DNA of 64,000 nt from Legionella fallonii LLAP-10 (GCF_000953135.1 NZ_LN614827.1:3670501-3734500), one strand, 5' to 3'; shown: positions 29,004 to 39,020, counted from the first letter of the stretch. Numbers and translations are program-made. Notes: generated by a model from the letters alone, not told the origin.

Positions 29004-29201
29004 ATGGATAACAGGGCACTGAGCTTTAATAAAAAAACAGCGACAAAATTGCCAGAAGACTTATATGTCTTAGCCAATACCTATTCTTTGTCTAAATTAA
29101 ACTATATCGATATTGCGCAACAAGAACATTTTGTGAAAATGATGAAAGATTGGCCTCTATTAGCCGAGTTAGCCCAACTCACTTCCCCAAATACAAATTA
29201 A
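29004..29201 (+). CDS. bcsR: Small cellulose regulator BcsR
   Basis: 65 residues. The core DLYVLANTYSLSKLNYIDIAQ and the end MMKDWPLLAELAQL match E. coli BcsR (layout: ALKQAFSLPDIDYADIS ... KRWPLLAEFA). BcsR with BcsQ binds and stabilises the BcsA complex at the inner membrane. It ends 29 bases before bcsQ. Confidence 0.87.
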   Translation: MDNRALSFNKKTATKLPEDLYVLANTYSLSKLNYIDIAQQEHFVKMMKDWPLLAELAQLTSPNTN

Positions 29202-29230
29202 CTTTAAATTTTGAAAAGGATGACTTCATT

Positions 29231-29977
29231 ATGCCAGTAATCGGATTACAAGGAGTCCGAGGAGGTTCAGGAACCACATCTCTAACTGCGGGATTGGCCT
29301 GGTCTTTGCAAAAACTAGGAGCATCCGTATTAGCCATAGATTGCTCACCAGATAATATGTTACGACTGTATTTTAATATGCCGTTCACCCAAAAACGTGG
29401 TTGGGCTCGTGCTATGGTAGACGGTATTCCGTGGCAAGAAAGTGCAATGAGTTATACTAAATTATTAGATTTTGTACCTTTTGGAACTATCTCCAAAACA
29501 GAACAACTCAAGCTAGAAACTCAACCTAAAATGGATTCGGCATTTTGGCAATCACAGCTAACACTAACCGATTTAATCGCTCACAAGAGTTATGATTGGA
29601 TTCTTTTAGACCTGCCAACAGAGCATCTTACTTCATTTGCTCATTATGGATTATCCCTTATCGATTGTAGAATTCGTATATTAAATGCCAACATGTCATG
29701 TCACGTTGGTTTACATCAGCAAGAATTACCAGGTAATTGTTATTTTTTAGTTAATAAGTACAACTCGTCCTATCTATTACAAAAAAATCTAATGCAATTA
29801 TGGCGACAAGCTCTATCTGAGCTATTACCACTAATAGTTCATAGCGATGAAGCGATTACTGAATCACTCGCGGTCAAACAGCCCCCGGGTGAATATGGCG
29901 CCAACAGCCTTGCGGCCAAAGATCTAATGGCATTAGCTAATTGGTGCTGCGCCTCTTTGGTAAAGCAAATATCATGA
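29231..29977 (+). CDS. bcsQ: Cellulose synthase-associated MinD-like ATPase BcsQ
   Basis: 248 residues from the ATG at 29231; the frame is open upstream but overlaps bcsR, and family members begin (M)xVxGLQGVRGG. The Walker loop GVRGGSGTTS lacks the usual second Lys, as in enterobacterial BcsQ, and AWSLQKLGASVLAIDCSPDN follows. It forms a SIMIBI dimer with BcsR that docks under BcsA. TGA overlaps the bcsA ATG (ATGA). Confidence 0.9.
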   Translation: MPVIGLQGVRGGSGTTSLTAGLAWSLQKLGASVLAIDCSPDNMLRLYFNMPFTQKRGWARAMVDGIPWQESAMSYTKLLDFVPFGTISKTEQLKLETQPKMDSAFWQSQLTLTDLIAHKSYDWILLDLPTEHLTSFAHYGLSLIDCRIRILNANMSCHVGLHQQELPGNCYFLVNKYNSSYLLQKNLMQLWRQALSELLPLIVHSDEAITESLAVKQPPGEYGANSLAAKDLMALANWCCASLVKQIS

Positions 29978-32589
29978 GTATCATTCTTCGCCTATTCTTC
30001 AATGAGTCCCTAGCTCAAAAATTTGAGGCACACTATCAAAATTATAGACACCACGGCGCTTCTTTTTTTGCTGCATTTCTCGCTAATTTTTTTTGGAGCT
30101 TAGGTTGGCTTTTCTTAAAATTTGAATCACCATATTGGCAATGGGTCAGAGCAAATCATTTGAAATTATTTCCTCAAATTTCTGTAATTCACCCAAAAAT
30201 CGGAGATATACTGCGCTATTTTATTCAATCAACTTGGCTAATCTTAATTCTTCCTTCGCGACAAAACAGAATCAGCCCTAGTATTAAGCAATGGCAAAAA
30301 CAAAGCATCGATGCCTACTATTCTAACATTAATCTTTTACCTCATAAAATTCATCGCAGTAAAATGGGGAAAAAAACGAGGAACTACGTCAAAAAGTTAA
30401 GTCACAATGCCTACAAAGCTTTATTAATCTTACTCAGCTTTTTTTCAGGAATACTATTAATTTTATGTATTACCCAACCCTTTAGCCCTATACCCCAATT
30501 TATTTTTTTAATGCTTTTATTAGTTACGGCATTAAGTATTAGACACATACCTGGACACCCCACAGTCATTATGCTCGTAGTCATTTCACTCATTGTTTCT
30601 TGCCGATATTTATGGTGGCGTTATAGCGCCACACTGGTCTGGGAAGATACAGTAAGTATGATATTTGGCGTACTGCTTATCCTTGCTGAAACTTATATTT
30701 TTGTAGTCCTTGTGCTTGGCTATCTTCAAAGTATTTGGCCCTTACACCGAAACCCTGTTTCGCTTCCCGAAGATTACTCCACTTGGCCTACCGTTGACAT
30801 TATGATCCCAACCTATAATGAAGAGCTAGGCGTTATTAAGCCAGGAGTTTATGCCGCACTGGGTATAGATTGGCCAAAAGACAAACTCAATATCTATATC
30901 CTTGACGATGGAAACCGTTTGTCAGTGGAAAAATTTGCCCAAGAGAGCGGCGTTCATTACATTACCCGTAGCAACAACGCTTATGCTAAGGCGGGTAATA
31001 TCAATAATGCATTACAATACTCTAAAGGCGAATTCATCGTTATTTTTGACTGTGACCATATCCCTACTCATAGCTTTCTCCAATTAACCATAGGTTGGTT
31101 TTTAAAAGATCCTAAATTAGCTATCGTGCAAACACCACATCACTTTTTTTCACCAGACCCTTTTGAACGCAACTTAGGGGCATTTCAAAATATACCCAAT
31201 GAAAGTGCATTGTTCTACGGCATAATACAAGATGGGAATGATTTATGGGATGCGACCTATTTTTGTGGTTCCGCCGGTATACTTCGCCGTAGTGCGCTGG
31301 AAGAAGTAGGTGGCTTTTCTGTAGAAAGTGTCACTGAAGATGCGCTTACCTCTATCCGCTTACAACGTAAGGGCTACACCTCTGCCTACATACGTATCCC
31401 CATGGCAGCAGGTTTAGCGACAGAAAGTTTATCAGGCCACATAGGCCAACGAATTCGCTGGGCGCGAGGTATGGTACAAATTTTACGCACAGATAACCCA
31501 TTAACAGGTAAAGGTCTCAAAATCTCCCAACGTCTCTGTTATTTCAATGCCATAATGCACTTCCTATCAGGTATCCCTCGATTGATTTTTCTGGTTACAC
31601 CAGTAGCATTTCTAGCACTATATGCTCGAATTGTTTATGCTCCTGCAATAATGGTTTTATTATATGGGCTCCCCCATATTATTCATGCCGTACTGTCTAA
31701 TAGCCGCATCCAAGGAAAATATCGCCACTTTTTATGGAATGAAATTTATGAAACAGTAATGGCTTGGTATATCGCAATACCCACAACTGTCGCTTTAATC
31801 AATCCACGCAAAGGGAAATTTAATGTTACAGTCAAAGGGGGCTTAGTCAAAGAGCGCTATGCAGACTGGGTAACTGCGCGACCTTACGTCATTCTACTTT
31901 GCATCAATTTTATTGGTTTAATTGCTGGATTCATCCGTCTGTTTTGGGGACCAAGCGAAGACATTCTAGCGGTACTCATCACTTTATCCTGGGTAATCTA
32001 TAATATAACAATCCTTGGCGGAGCCTTAGGCGTGGATGTTGAAGCCAAGCAAATACGTAAATCGCATAGAGTCAAATTTTCTATGCCTGCCGCCATAGCT
32101 CGAGCTGATGGTCACTTATTTCCCTGTACCTTGCGTAATTATTCAGGAAGTGGAGTGGGTATAGAAATTGACGACCCTACATGGCTAAAAAATGGCGAAA
32201 AAATAGCACTGATACTGAATAAAGGTCTTGAGGAATTCCGTTTTCCATGTACCGTCATGCGCATTTTTAATCGAGAGGTAGGTATACGTTTGGATGAGCT
32301 TTCCTTAAAACAAAATATAGATTTTATACAATGTACCTTCGCTAGAGCAGACAACTGGGTTCTATGGCAAAAATACATTCCTGAAGAAAAAACGATAGAA
32401 AGCATGCGCCATGTTTTCCAACTGGACTTCCGTGGATATCTTAGTATTATAGAATATGCCCCACCTTTAATTCGCAGTATATTGTCTGCTCTAACTAATA
32501 TATTAATGTGGGTAGTGTCGTTTTTCCCTCGTACAATTAAAAAAAATCAGGCGCAAGCCGCTAATGCCGTTGGAATAGTTGAAATTTAA
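29974..32589 (+). CDS. bcsA: Cellulose synthase catalytic subunit BcsA
   Basis: 871 residues from the ATG at 29974, chosen because it overlaps the bcsQ stop as ATGA. It has several membrane helices on each side of a GT2 domain with DDGNR, DCDHIPT, VTED and QRIRW, all the catalytic motifs for processive beta-1,4-glucan synthesis from UDP-glucose. A C-terminal PilZ domain has RKSHR (RxxxR) and NYSGSG (NxSxxG), the c-di-GMP site. So synthesis should be c-di-GMP dependent. One-base overlap with bcsB. Confidence 0.95.
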   Translation: MSIILRLFFNESLAQKFEAHYQNYRHHGASFFAAFLANFFWSLGWLFLKFESPYWQWVRANHLKLFPQISVIHPKIGDILRYFIQSTWLILILPSRQNRISPSIKQWQKQSIDAYYSNINLLPHKIHRSKMGKKTRNYVKKLSHNAYKALLILLSFFSGILLILCITQPFSPIPQFIFLMLLLVTALSIRHIPGHPTVIMLVVISLIVSCRYLWWRYSATLVWEDTVSMIFGVLLILAETYIFVVLVLGYLQSIWPLHRNPVSLPEDYSTWPTVDIMIPTYNEELGVIKPGVYAALGIDWPKDKLNIYILDDGNRLSVEKFAQESGVHYITRSNNAYAKAGNINNALQYSKGEFIVIFDCDHIPTHSFLQLTIGWFLKDPKLAIVQTPHHFFSPDPFERNLGAFQNIPNESALFYGIIQDGNDLWDATYFCGSAGILRRSALEEVGGFSVESVTEDALTSIRLQRKGYTSAYIRIPMAAGLATESLSGHIGQRIRWARGMVQILRTDNPLTGKGLKISQRLCYFNAIMHFLSGIPRLIFLVTPVAFLALYARIVYAPAIMVLLYGLPHIIHAVLSNSRIQGKYRHFLWNEIYETVMAWYIAIPTTVALINPRKGKFNVTVKGGLVKERYADWVTARPYVILLCINFIGLIAGFIRLFWGPSEDILAVLITLSWVIYNITILGGALGVDVEAKQIRKSHRVKFSMPAAIARADGHLFPCTLRNYSGSGVGIEIDDPTWLKNGEKIALILNKGLEEFRFPCTVMRIFNREVGIRLDELSLKQNIDFIQCTFARADNWVLWQKYIPEEKTIESMRHVFQLDFRGYLSIIEYAPPLIRSILSALTNILMWVVSFFPRTIKKNQAQAANAVGIVEI

Positions 32590-34892
32590 TGGATGATGAC
32601 CTAATGATAAAAAAAACAGTCTATATCACAACATTGTTTTTGATAGCTGTCAGTTTGCTTGCTCAAATAATACAAGCCGCGCCTGTAAAAGCCCAAAATA
32701 CCGCTACAAAAAACCAGGTCACTACTCAACCAGCAACCACAGTTGCTCTCACTACTGACGCCCCCACGCAAAAAATAAAACTATTTTTTAATAAAGACAC
32801 ATTGACACCGAAGACTTTTACTATTTTTGGCCTCAATCCGGACAATAGCGTGGAGTTTACCATCCGCAAAGATCAACTGGTTACTCAAGCCCAATTAAAC
32901 CTGCAATTTACTCCGTCCCCATCATTAATTCCGATACAATCTCAATTGAAAATCTATCTGAATGAGGAACTTGTAGGCCTGATAACTCTCATAGATGAGA
33001 TGTTAGGAAAATCCAATCACCTTGAAATACCAATCGATCCTCGGTTTATTAATGATTTTAATCGGTTAAAACTACACTTTATTGGTCACTATAAAGCCAT
33101 ATGCGAAAACCCAGCGAATACCACTCTATGGATGGAAATCAGCAAGCTCAGTTTTCTTGAACTGATGACTCAAACTTTAGAATTAAAAAATGAACTAACC
33201 CACTTCCCTGAACCATTTTTTGATCGTTTGGATGATAAACCATTAGTACTACCTATGGTATTTGCAGCACAACCGGATTTAACCCAACAACGAGCCGCAG
33301 CAATTTTGGCATCGTGGTTTGGCGCTAAATCACGATGGCATGGTCAATCATTCCCTGCTCTATTTAATGAATTGCCCGGACGTAATGCTATTGTACTTCT
33401 TACAAACACGCAACGTCCCGACTTTCTTAAAAGTTATCAAACGGTAAATGCCCCTACAGTAGAAATGATTAGTCATCCAGACAATCCCTATATCAAGCTA
33501 TTGGTTATTTCCGGCCGTGACAGCAACGATTTAATCACTGCGGTAAAAGGAATAGTCACAGGTAATATTCTGTTTCGTGGTTCCAGTGTAACAGTGGATC
33601 AAGTAGAAACTATTGCACCACGTAAACCCTATGATGCACCTTATTGGGTTCGCACCGATAGACCCACCTCATTTGAAGAACTACAGCAATTTAAAGAGCA
33701 ATTACAAACCAGGGGATTTAATCCCAGTCCCATTTCCCTGCCATTTAATTTACCTCCAGATTTATTTCTCAATGGTAGTCCAGGGGTAAAAATATCGCTG
33801 AAATATCGTTATACTGTACCGCCACCACAAGGTGTTTCACATCTCAATGTCAGTCTAAATAACTACTTCGTCCAAAGCTTTAAGTTGCTGTCGACATCCG
33901 AGCAAGAACCAAAATTACTTGGCGTAGTACCTTTATCCGCAGCAAACGACACAACAAAACAATTTACTATCCCAGTATTAGACTTAGGAACAAACAACGA
34001 AATGGTATTTGATTTTGCTTATACTAACTCTATAGGCGGGGGGACAATAGATGGGCGTTGTGAATCCTACACTTTAACAGACAATTATGCTGCTATTGAT
34101 GGTAACTCTACTATAGATTTCTCAAATTATTATCATTATATAGCGCTGCCTAATTTAAGAGCCTTTATCAGCGCGGGTTTTCCTTTTAGCCGTCTTGCTG
34201 ACTTGTCTGAAACTTGGATCTTAATCAGCAAACAACCTCTCGCCGTAGAAGTAACTACGTTATTAAATACTATGGGTAGCATAGGTTCCCAGACAGGATT
34301 TCCTGTTTTAGCAATGAGTTTAACTGATGACTGGGCACAATTAAAAAACAAAGATGTTGACACTCTCATCATCGGCAATATACCTGGTGAGTTATATGAT
34401 GATAGCAAAATTAATCTTCTGATGAAGAAAACGGAAAGTTGGATTAACTCACCATTTCGCCAAGCAGAATTACCTGATATACCCGTAACCCCTGGTAATG
34501 CAGCAGTAAACAATAAAACCGTGGTAAGCTCTAATGGAGTACTTGCTGCCATAATAGGTCTGCAATCCCCCTACTACAAACAACGCAGTATCATAGGCCT
34601 TCTTGCAGACACACCGCGTGGCTTTGAACTACTTAATGAAACATTTTCTGTAAAAAGTCTTAGTGGCCAGGTATTTGGTTCTGTAGCCGTAATTAAAGAA
34701 TCAGGGATAAATAGTTTACAAGTTGGCCCCATTTATCATGTTGGCTATTTACCGTGGTATATGCATATTTGGCTTGCACTGCAACAACATCCGATCAATA
34801 TGGCTTTAGCTTCATTAGTAGCTGCGCTGATTGTGACCTATTTATTATGGCAAGCTTTAAGGGCGATTAGTCGACATCGCTTAAAAAAATAG
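32589..34892 (+). CDS. bcsB: Cellulose synthase periplasmic subunit BcsB
   Basis: Up to 767 residues; the ATG at 32589 overlaps the bcsA stop, while the ATG at 32604 gives a tidier signal peptide (MIKKTVYITTLFLIAVSLLA). The body is periplasmic with carbohydrate-binding and flavodoxin-like subdomains by family. It ends in one membrane anchor (MALASLVAALIVTYLLWQAL) and a basic tail, which docks on BcsA and is needed for catalysis. Confidence 0.92.
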   Translation: MDDDLMIKKTVYITTLFLIAVSLLAQIIQAAPVKAQNTATKNQVTTQPATTVALTTDAPTQKIKLFFNKDTLTPKTFTIFGLNPDNSVEFTIRKDQLVTQAQLNLQFTPSPSLIPIQSQLKIYLNEELVGLITLIDEMLGKSNHLEIPIDPRFINDFNRLKLHFIGHYKAICENPANTTLWMEISKLSFLELMTQTLELKNELTHFPEPFFDRLDDKPLVLPMVFAAQPDLTQQRAAAILASWFGAKSRWHGQSFPALFNELPGRNAIVLLTNTQRPDFLKSYQTVNAPTVEMISHPDNPYIKLLVISGRDSNDLITAVKGIVTGNILFRGSSVTVDQVETIAPRKPYDAPYWVRTDRPTSFEELQQFKEQLQTRGFNPSPISLPFNLPPDLFLNGSPGVKISLKYRYTVPPPQGVSHLNVSLNNYFVQSFKLLSTSEQEPKLLGVVPLSAANDTTKQFTIPVLDLGTNNEMVFDFAYTNSIGGGTIDGRCESYTLTDNYAAIDGNSTIDFSNYYHYIALPNLRAFISAGFPFSRLADLSETWILISKQPLAVEVTTLLNTMGSIGSQTGFPVLAMSLTDDWAQLKNKDVDTLIIGNIPGELYDDSKINLLMKKTESWINSPFRQAELPDIPVTPGNAAVNNKTVVSSNGVLAAIIGLQSPYYKQRSIIGLLADTPRGFELLNETFSVKSLSGQVFGSVAVIKESGINSLQVGPIYHVGYLPWYMHIWLALQQHPINMALASLVAALIVTYLLWQALRAISRHRLKK

Positions 34893-34944
34893 ACCGCCTT
34901 AATAACTCAGTACTACTTGGCGCAAATTAAAAGATGAGAGTAAG

Positions 34945-34990
34945 GTAAATCCGCAGCCTCCCGCCAGAGGCTTTGTCGTATAGGATTTAC
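34945..34990 (+). repeat. Hairpin between bcsB and bcsZ
   Basis: A two-part stem: GTAAATCC (34945-34952) pairs with GGATTTAC (34983-34990), and AGCCTC (34955-34960) pairs with GAGGCT (34967-34972). There is no T-run after it. It lies in the only long gap (132 bases) of the bcsRQABZ unit and could act in RNA processing or to lower bcsZ expression. Confidence 0.55.
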
Positions 34991-35024
34991 AAACAAGTCA
35001 CGTGAGCGACTAGGATTAAATAAA

Positions 35025-36131
35025 ATGAAAGATCAATACACTTTTTTTTTTAAAACTTTGGTAGTCATTTTTTTGCTCCTTTTGCTTCATTCGAGCAGTC
35101 TGAAAACGTTAATGTATTGGCCATCATGGCTTGATTTCAAACGATTGTATATTAGTGATGATGGGCGAGTAGTTGACTCATCATCCCCGAATAAGGTTAC
35201 TACCTCTGAAGGACAAAGTTACGCGCTATTTTTTGCCTTGGTTGCTAACGATCGTCCGATGTTTGATAAATTAATTCGATGGACAGAAAATAATCTTGCT
35301 GCAGGAGATTTAAGTGCGCAATTACCCGCTTGGTTATGGGGGCAAAATCAGCAAAAACAATGGAAAATCCTAGATCCTAATTCGGCCTCTGATTCCGATC
35401 AGTGGATAGCTTATACTCTACTTGAAGCAGGGCGTTTATGGAGGAATCAACATTATGAGTCATTGGGAACCCAATTGCTCGAACGAATTTTAAAAGAAGA
35501 AGTAGCCGATATTCCCGGTATAGGAAAAACGGTATTACCGGGTAAAATGGGCTTCGTTCATGGAAACAACTGGCGGCTTAATCCAAGTTATTTGCCACCC
35601 CAAGCGCTTGCCAAATTTGTTTCCGTCAATAAGCAGTGGCAAGATGTGGAACAAAGCAGTTTACGTTTATTGGTCGACGCCTCACCCAAAGGTTATGCCC
35701 CTGATTGGATTATTTGGAACAAAAATGCGGGTTGGCAACCCGATCAAGAACAGCCCAATGTTGGTAGCTATAATGCCATTCGTGTCTATTTATGGATTGG
35801 TATGCTCGCTGATGATCTAGGTTACAAAAAAGAACTGGTTGAGCACTTTATGCCAATGGTAAAAATTACCCAACAACAGGGAGTGCCGCCAGAGCAAATC
35901 AACACGGTTACAGGAGCGTATTCTGGTAAAGGACCAGTAGGATTCTCAGCTGCCTTATTACCCCTTATGGCCAACTCCCCTGCCCTTAAAGAACAACGTT
36001 CACGTGTGGATAAATCCCCTATAGCTCCAGGAGATTATTATAATTCAGTACTGCGGCTTTTTGGCCAAGGCTGGGATCAACAGCATTATCGTTTTAGTCC
36101 TCGGGGTGAACTTATCCCTGAATGGAATTGA
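35025..36131 (+). CDS. bcsZ: Periplasmic endo-1,4-beta-glucanase BcsZ (GH8)
   Basis: 368 residues. N-terminal hydrophobic signal (LVVIFLLLLLHSSSL), then a GH8 domain: acid catalyst Glu in VTTSEGQSYALFFALVAND, then DSDQWIAYTLLEAGRLW and NNWRLNPSYLPP. It trims cellulose in the periplasm and is needed for normal export. Last gene of bcsRQABZ; bcsC, which follows it in E. coli, is elsewhere. Confidence 0.93.
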   Translation: MKDQYTFFFKTLVVIFLLLLLHSSSLKTLMYWPSWLDFKRLYISDDGRVVDSSSPNKVTTSEGQSYALFFALVANDRPMFDKLIRWTENNLAAGDLSAQLPAWLWGQNQQKQWKILDPNSASDSDQWIAYTLLEAGRLWRNQHYESLGTQLLERILKEEVADIPGIGKTVLPGKMGFVHGNNWRLNPSYLPPQALAKFVSVNKQWQDVEQSSLRLLVDASPKGYAPDWIIWNKNAGWQPDQEQPNVGSYNAIRVYLWIGMLADDLGYKKELVEHFMPMVKITQQQGVPPEQINTVTGAYSGKGPVGFSAALLPLMANSPALKEQRSRVDKSPIAPGDYYNSVLRLFGQGWDQQHYRFSPRGELIPEWN

Positions 36132-36362
36132 TCCCCCTCAGGGTCGGTTCCCGTTCGCAAGCATGAGTCCCAATGGCCTGATTTTGGAGCACTAAAGCCC
36201 GGTAAATCAAGGCGAGAGCCAAAATGGTAGAAATATAAACAGAACTAATATTATCTTAATAAATTTATGATAAGATAACGGTCACGGATTATCATTGTTT
36301 AATTCAGAATGATAGAAAGGAAGGATAATAAAGGTTTAATTAATTATTAAATAAACAAATAT

Positions 36363-38003
36363 ATGGGTAATTCACGAATAAGTCTCATAAAACATCGTTT
36401 CTTTGATAAATCCTCAAAAGAGAAAAATACATCTCTTTCTATTCCCCCTGAGCAAAAGCAAACGAAAGAAGACGCGACAGATGAAACTGTCGTACTTGCA
36501 CCAAAACCAGGAAAGCCGTCAACACAATTACCCCCTATAGCAGCAGGTAACGAAAGGAATACTGACTTTTCGCTTTTTAAAGAAGATGATTTTGATTTAG
36601 ACTATTTACAAGCAGAATTTTCCTCGTTATATCAATTATTTATTTCTAATAAACATCTGTGGGTAAAAAAAGAAGACTTAGTTGCTTATATGTACTATCT
36701 CTGTAATTTAATGATTCTTTATTATCAATATGACTATGTCAGTGCTGATTTGCAAAAATTAGAAGAAAAAAGAAAAGCCATCGAAAATTTTATTGAAACG
36801 AGCTTTTCTAAACAAGCACAAGAAGCAATCTACCAATTATCTAAAGAATTAAAAGACCGCAGCTCAATTAGCACACCGTCTTCTATTAGCATTGCTCAAA
36901 TACGCCAATATATTTCTATTCTCAATACTAACCGCTCTCAATGGGGTTATAGCCGCGCTTTGGCAAGCCATGCAATTGTCTATATACAAAACAACTGCGG
37001 CACGCATACAGACACCACAGGTGGTCAATGTGTTTCCACCGAGATTATTAGTTTCTTGGATAAAACAAGAGAGCCAATGGCTGTTTTAGGTATTGCACTC
37101 TTTGGACTTCGCTTTCTAATCAATTTAGTGCTCCTGCTCAAACATATAATACAAGCAGCAATAAGCAAAGAACTCTCTGTCAAAAAAGTACTAACGCATG
37201 AAATGGATAAACGCGGTTTTACCATGTCCAGTGATTTTGTCTGGGCAACAGTTACTTTATTGACGACTTATAACATCTATTTTCAAATCCCAACCGCAGC
37301 TATTTCCCCAATTGTTCTCAGTTTTCTTGTGTTTGATTCTTTATTATTGATAACACAATGGGCTGTGGAAACAGCCAAATATAATAAGCGATTAGAAGAG
37401 TTAATGAATCAAGAACAAAATGCGGCGTCACTTGAGAAAGCAACGATTAAAAGACAGATTGATTTATTAAATGATGAATGGGAAACTCAATGTGCTTACT
37501 ATCTCATTAATATTCTGGCAGCCAATATTATCTTTATAGCTTTTGGAGTCAGCATGTTTTGTTCAGGAGGATTCATTCTTGCGGGCATGGCCTTTTTAAG
37601 CATGCTAGGCAATGCCCTTTATAATACAGCCGAAGAATTTAAAAAATATCAACAAGCCCAAATTGCTATTCGCAGAGAACAAGCTAATGGCGCCCTATTG
37701 AATGATGAACACCATCAACAACTCATGAGCAAACTTTATGAACAATGCAACCAAGCCAGCATTGAGTTTTGGAAAACTTTAGCCTTCAATGTAGGAGCAA
37801 CTGCCTTTATTATTACCGCCACTGTCATCTCATGGCCTGTAGCTCTTAGTTTAACTCTAACTTATGCTGCTTATCGCCTATATACCAATCATCAAAGTAA
37901 ACTAGAAGCATCCGATAAAGAACACAATGGCCCTAATGATATTTACCGTTCACTAGAGCGAGAACAATCGGAAGAGCAAGTCTTAACCCCTTGCTTGCCC
38001 TAA
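36363..38003 (+). CDS. Orphan membrane protein with Glu-rich C-terminus, possible effector
   Basis: 546 residues, not recognised. Residues 1-60 are polar and Pro/Thr/Lys-rich, 70-215 helical with a coiled-coil-like stretch (DLQKLEEKRKAIENF). Five or six membrane segments lie between about 240 and 520, split by a coiled coil (RLEELMNQEQNAASLEKATI). The end reads LEREQSEEQ then VLTPCLP. A Glu-rich block near the C-terminus is a known feature of many Dot/Icm substrates. The terminal LTP-C-P also ends the membrane protein at 741-2393 in similar form. ATG start, poor ribosome site; alone after the bcs locus. Confidence 0.75.
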   Translation: MGNSRISLIKHRFFDKSSKEKNTSLSIPPEQKQTKEDATDETVVLAPKPGKPSTQLPPIAAGNERNTDFSLFKEDDFDLDYLQAEFSSLYQLFISNKHLWVKKEDLVAYMYYLCNLMILYYQYDYVSADLQKLEEKRKAIENFIETSFSKQAQEAIYQLSKELKDRSSISTPSSISIAQIRQYISILNTNRSQWGYSRALASHAIVYIQNNCGTHTDTTGGQCVSTEIISFLDKTREPMAVLGIALFGLRFLINLVLLLKHIIQAAISKELSVKKVLTHEMDKRGFTMSSDFVWATVTLLTTYNIYFQIPTAAISPIVLSFLVFDSLLLITQWAVETAKYNKRLEELMNQEQNAASLEKATIKRQIDLLNDEWETQCAYYLINILAANIIFIAFGVSMFCSGGFILAGMAFLSMLGNALYNTAEEFKKYQQAQIAIRREQANGALLNDEHHQQLMSKLYEQCNQASIEFWKTLAFNVGATAFIITATVISWPVALSLTLTYAAYRLYTNHQSKLEASDKEHNGPNDIYRSLEREQSEEQVLTPCLP

Positions 38004-38108
38004 TGATGCGCAATCAAACTGCGAAATTGATCTCCTCTCAATTTTGACGTCTCGCGACTCGTTCGCAAGATCCGAAGCTCTCATAAGGATGTTGACTGAG
38101 AAGAAAAT

Positions 38109-38194
38109 TGTAGCCCGGATGGAGCGAAGCGAATCCGGGAGCATGGCTCGAATCAGTGTCGCCCCGGGTTACGTCCGTGTCTTCACCCAGGCTA
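38109..38194. repeat. Dispersed palindromic repeat, TAGCCCGGAT type
   Basis: GTAGCCCGGATGGAGCGAAG begins a hairpin closed by ATCCGGG, and a second C/G-rich stem (CCCCGGG...) with ACCCAGGCTA follows. This is the intergenic repeat known in many gammaproteobacteria, here lying between two orphan genes. The short open frame across it (38044-38241) is not a gene. The left end of the 22913 element begins with the same TGTAGCCCGGAT. Confidence 0.7.
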
Positions 38195-38294
38195 TATCTC
38201 TTAAGTTGATGTCATTACGTGAACACTTACTCTGTAACTGAACTCCACTCAGGAACTCTAGTTATGAGCAAATTAATTAACAAGCTCGAAGAGG

Positions 38295-39020
38295 TCATTC
38301 AATTTTGATTGAATTATAGTATTGAGGCAAAGTGTCAGAAATCAAAGAATCTACCTCCGCAACATAGGGAACATCATCCACTGCTGTACGTGGATGCACC
38401 CTGTCATTCACCCATGAACCAGACCAATTTCCTGTGGTTTTTACACAACCTTTCGCAAAATCATGTAATTTATATTTTTTTTCTAATTCAAAACACCCAG
38501 ATAAAAATATATCTACATAAGACTGCACAAGAGGATATTGGGTAGATGGAAGAGCATTATCGGCGAGAGTGGTGTAGATCCAATATTGTCCTTCAGGCAA
38601 TGGATCTTTAGTCAGTGATTGAATTTTCTCTTTAGGTACATTAACCCTACAGTAAGTATTTTCACGCTTATCATAATTGAAGAGATCCGCGGAGACCTTT
38701 AATTTAAAATAAACGGCATTCATTGTCACATCGGGTTTTGCTTTTACCCCCAAATAGGTAGTACCAAACCGTGGATCGGTACTGTGCTCAATCCAGCCAC
38801 GCTCAAAACCAGTTACATAGATAGGAATGTTATCACCAACATTGGCGCTGTCTTCACGCTTGGACTCTTCTTTCATTAGTGATCCATAACCGATGATAAA
38901 TTGAGACAGTTTGATATCGGCAGGGGGCCTACATGTCTGTGCTTCAGGATTACCTTTGGCATAAACAGGTAAGCTTAACGCAAACAAAAGTAAAAACGCA
39001 TTCCTGTATTTTAAAGTCAT
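38295..39020 (-). CDS. Secreted gamma-glutamylcyclotransferase-like protein
   Basis: 241 residues. A signal peptide (FLLLFALSLPVYAKG) is followed by FIIGYGSLM (about residue 41), the substrate-binding YGSLM signature of the GGCT/BtrG fold. Family enzymes cyclise gamma-glutamyl groups to 5-oxoproline; secreted versions are of unknown substrate. Three Cys (at TCRPP, TYCRV, SGCF) and one more late in the protein may form disulfides in the periplasm. The catalytic Glu cannot be placed with certainty by eye. Confidence 0.7.
   Translation of the reverse strand: MTLKYRNAFLLLFALSLPVYAKGNPEAQTCRPPADIKLSQFIIGYGSLMKEESKREDSANVGDNIPIYVTGFERGWIEHSTDPRFGTTYLGVKAKPDVTMNAVYFKLKVSADLFNYDKRENTYCRVNVPKEKIQSLTKDPLPEGQYWIYTTLADNALPSTQYPLVQSYVDIFLSGCFELEKKYKLHDFAKGCVKTTGNWSGSWVNDRVHPRTAVDDVPYVAEVDSLISDTLPQYYNSIKIE

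Noticed and set aside
38044-38241. A 65-codon open frame after the orphan membrane protein
   Set aside because: It runs through the TAGCCCGGAT dispersed repeat; its translation is that repeat, not a protein.
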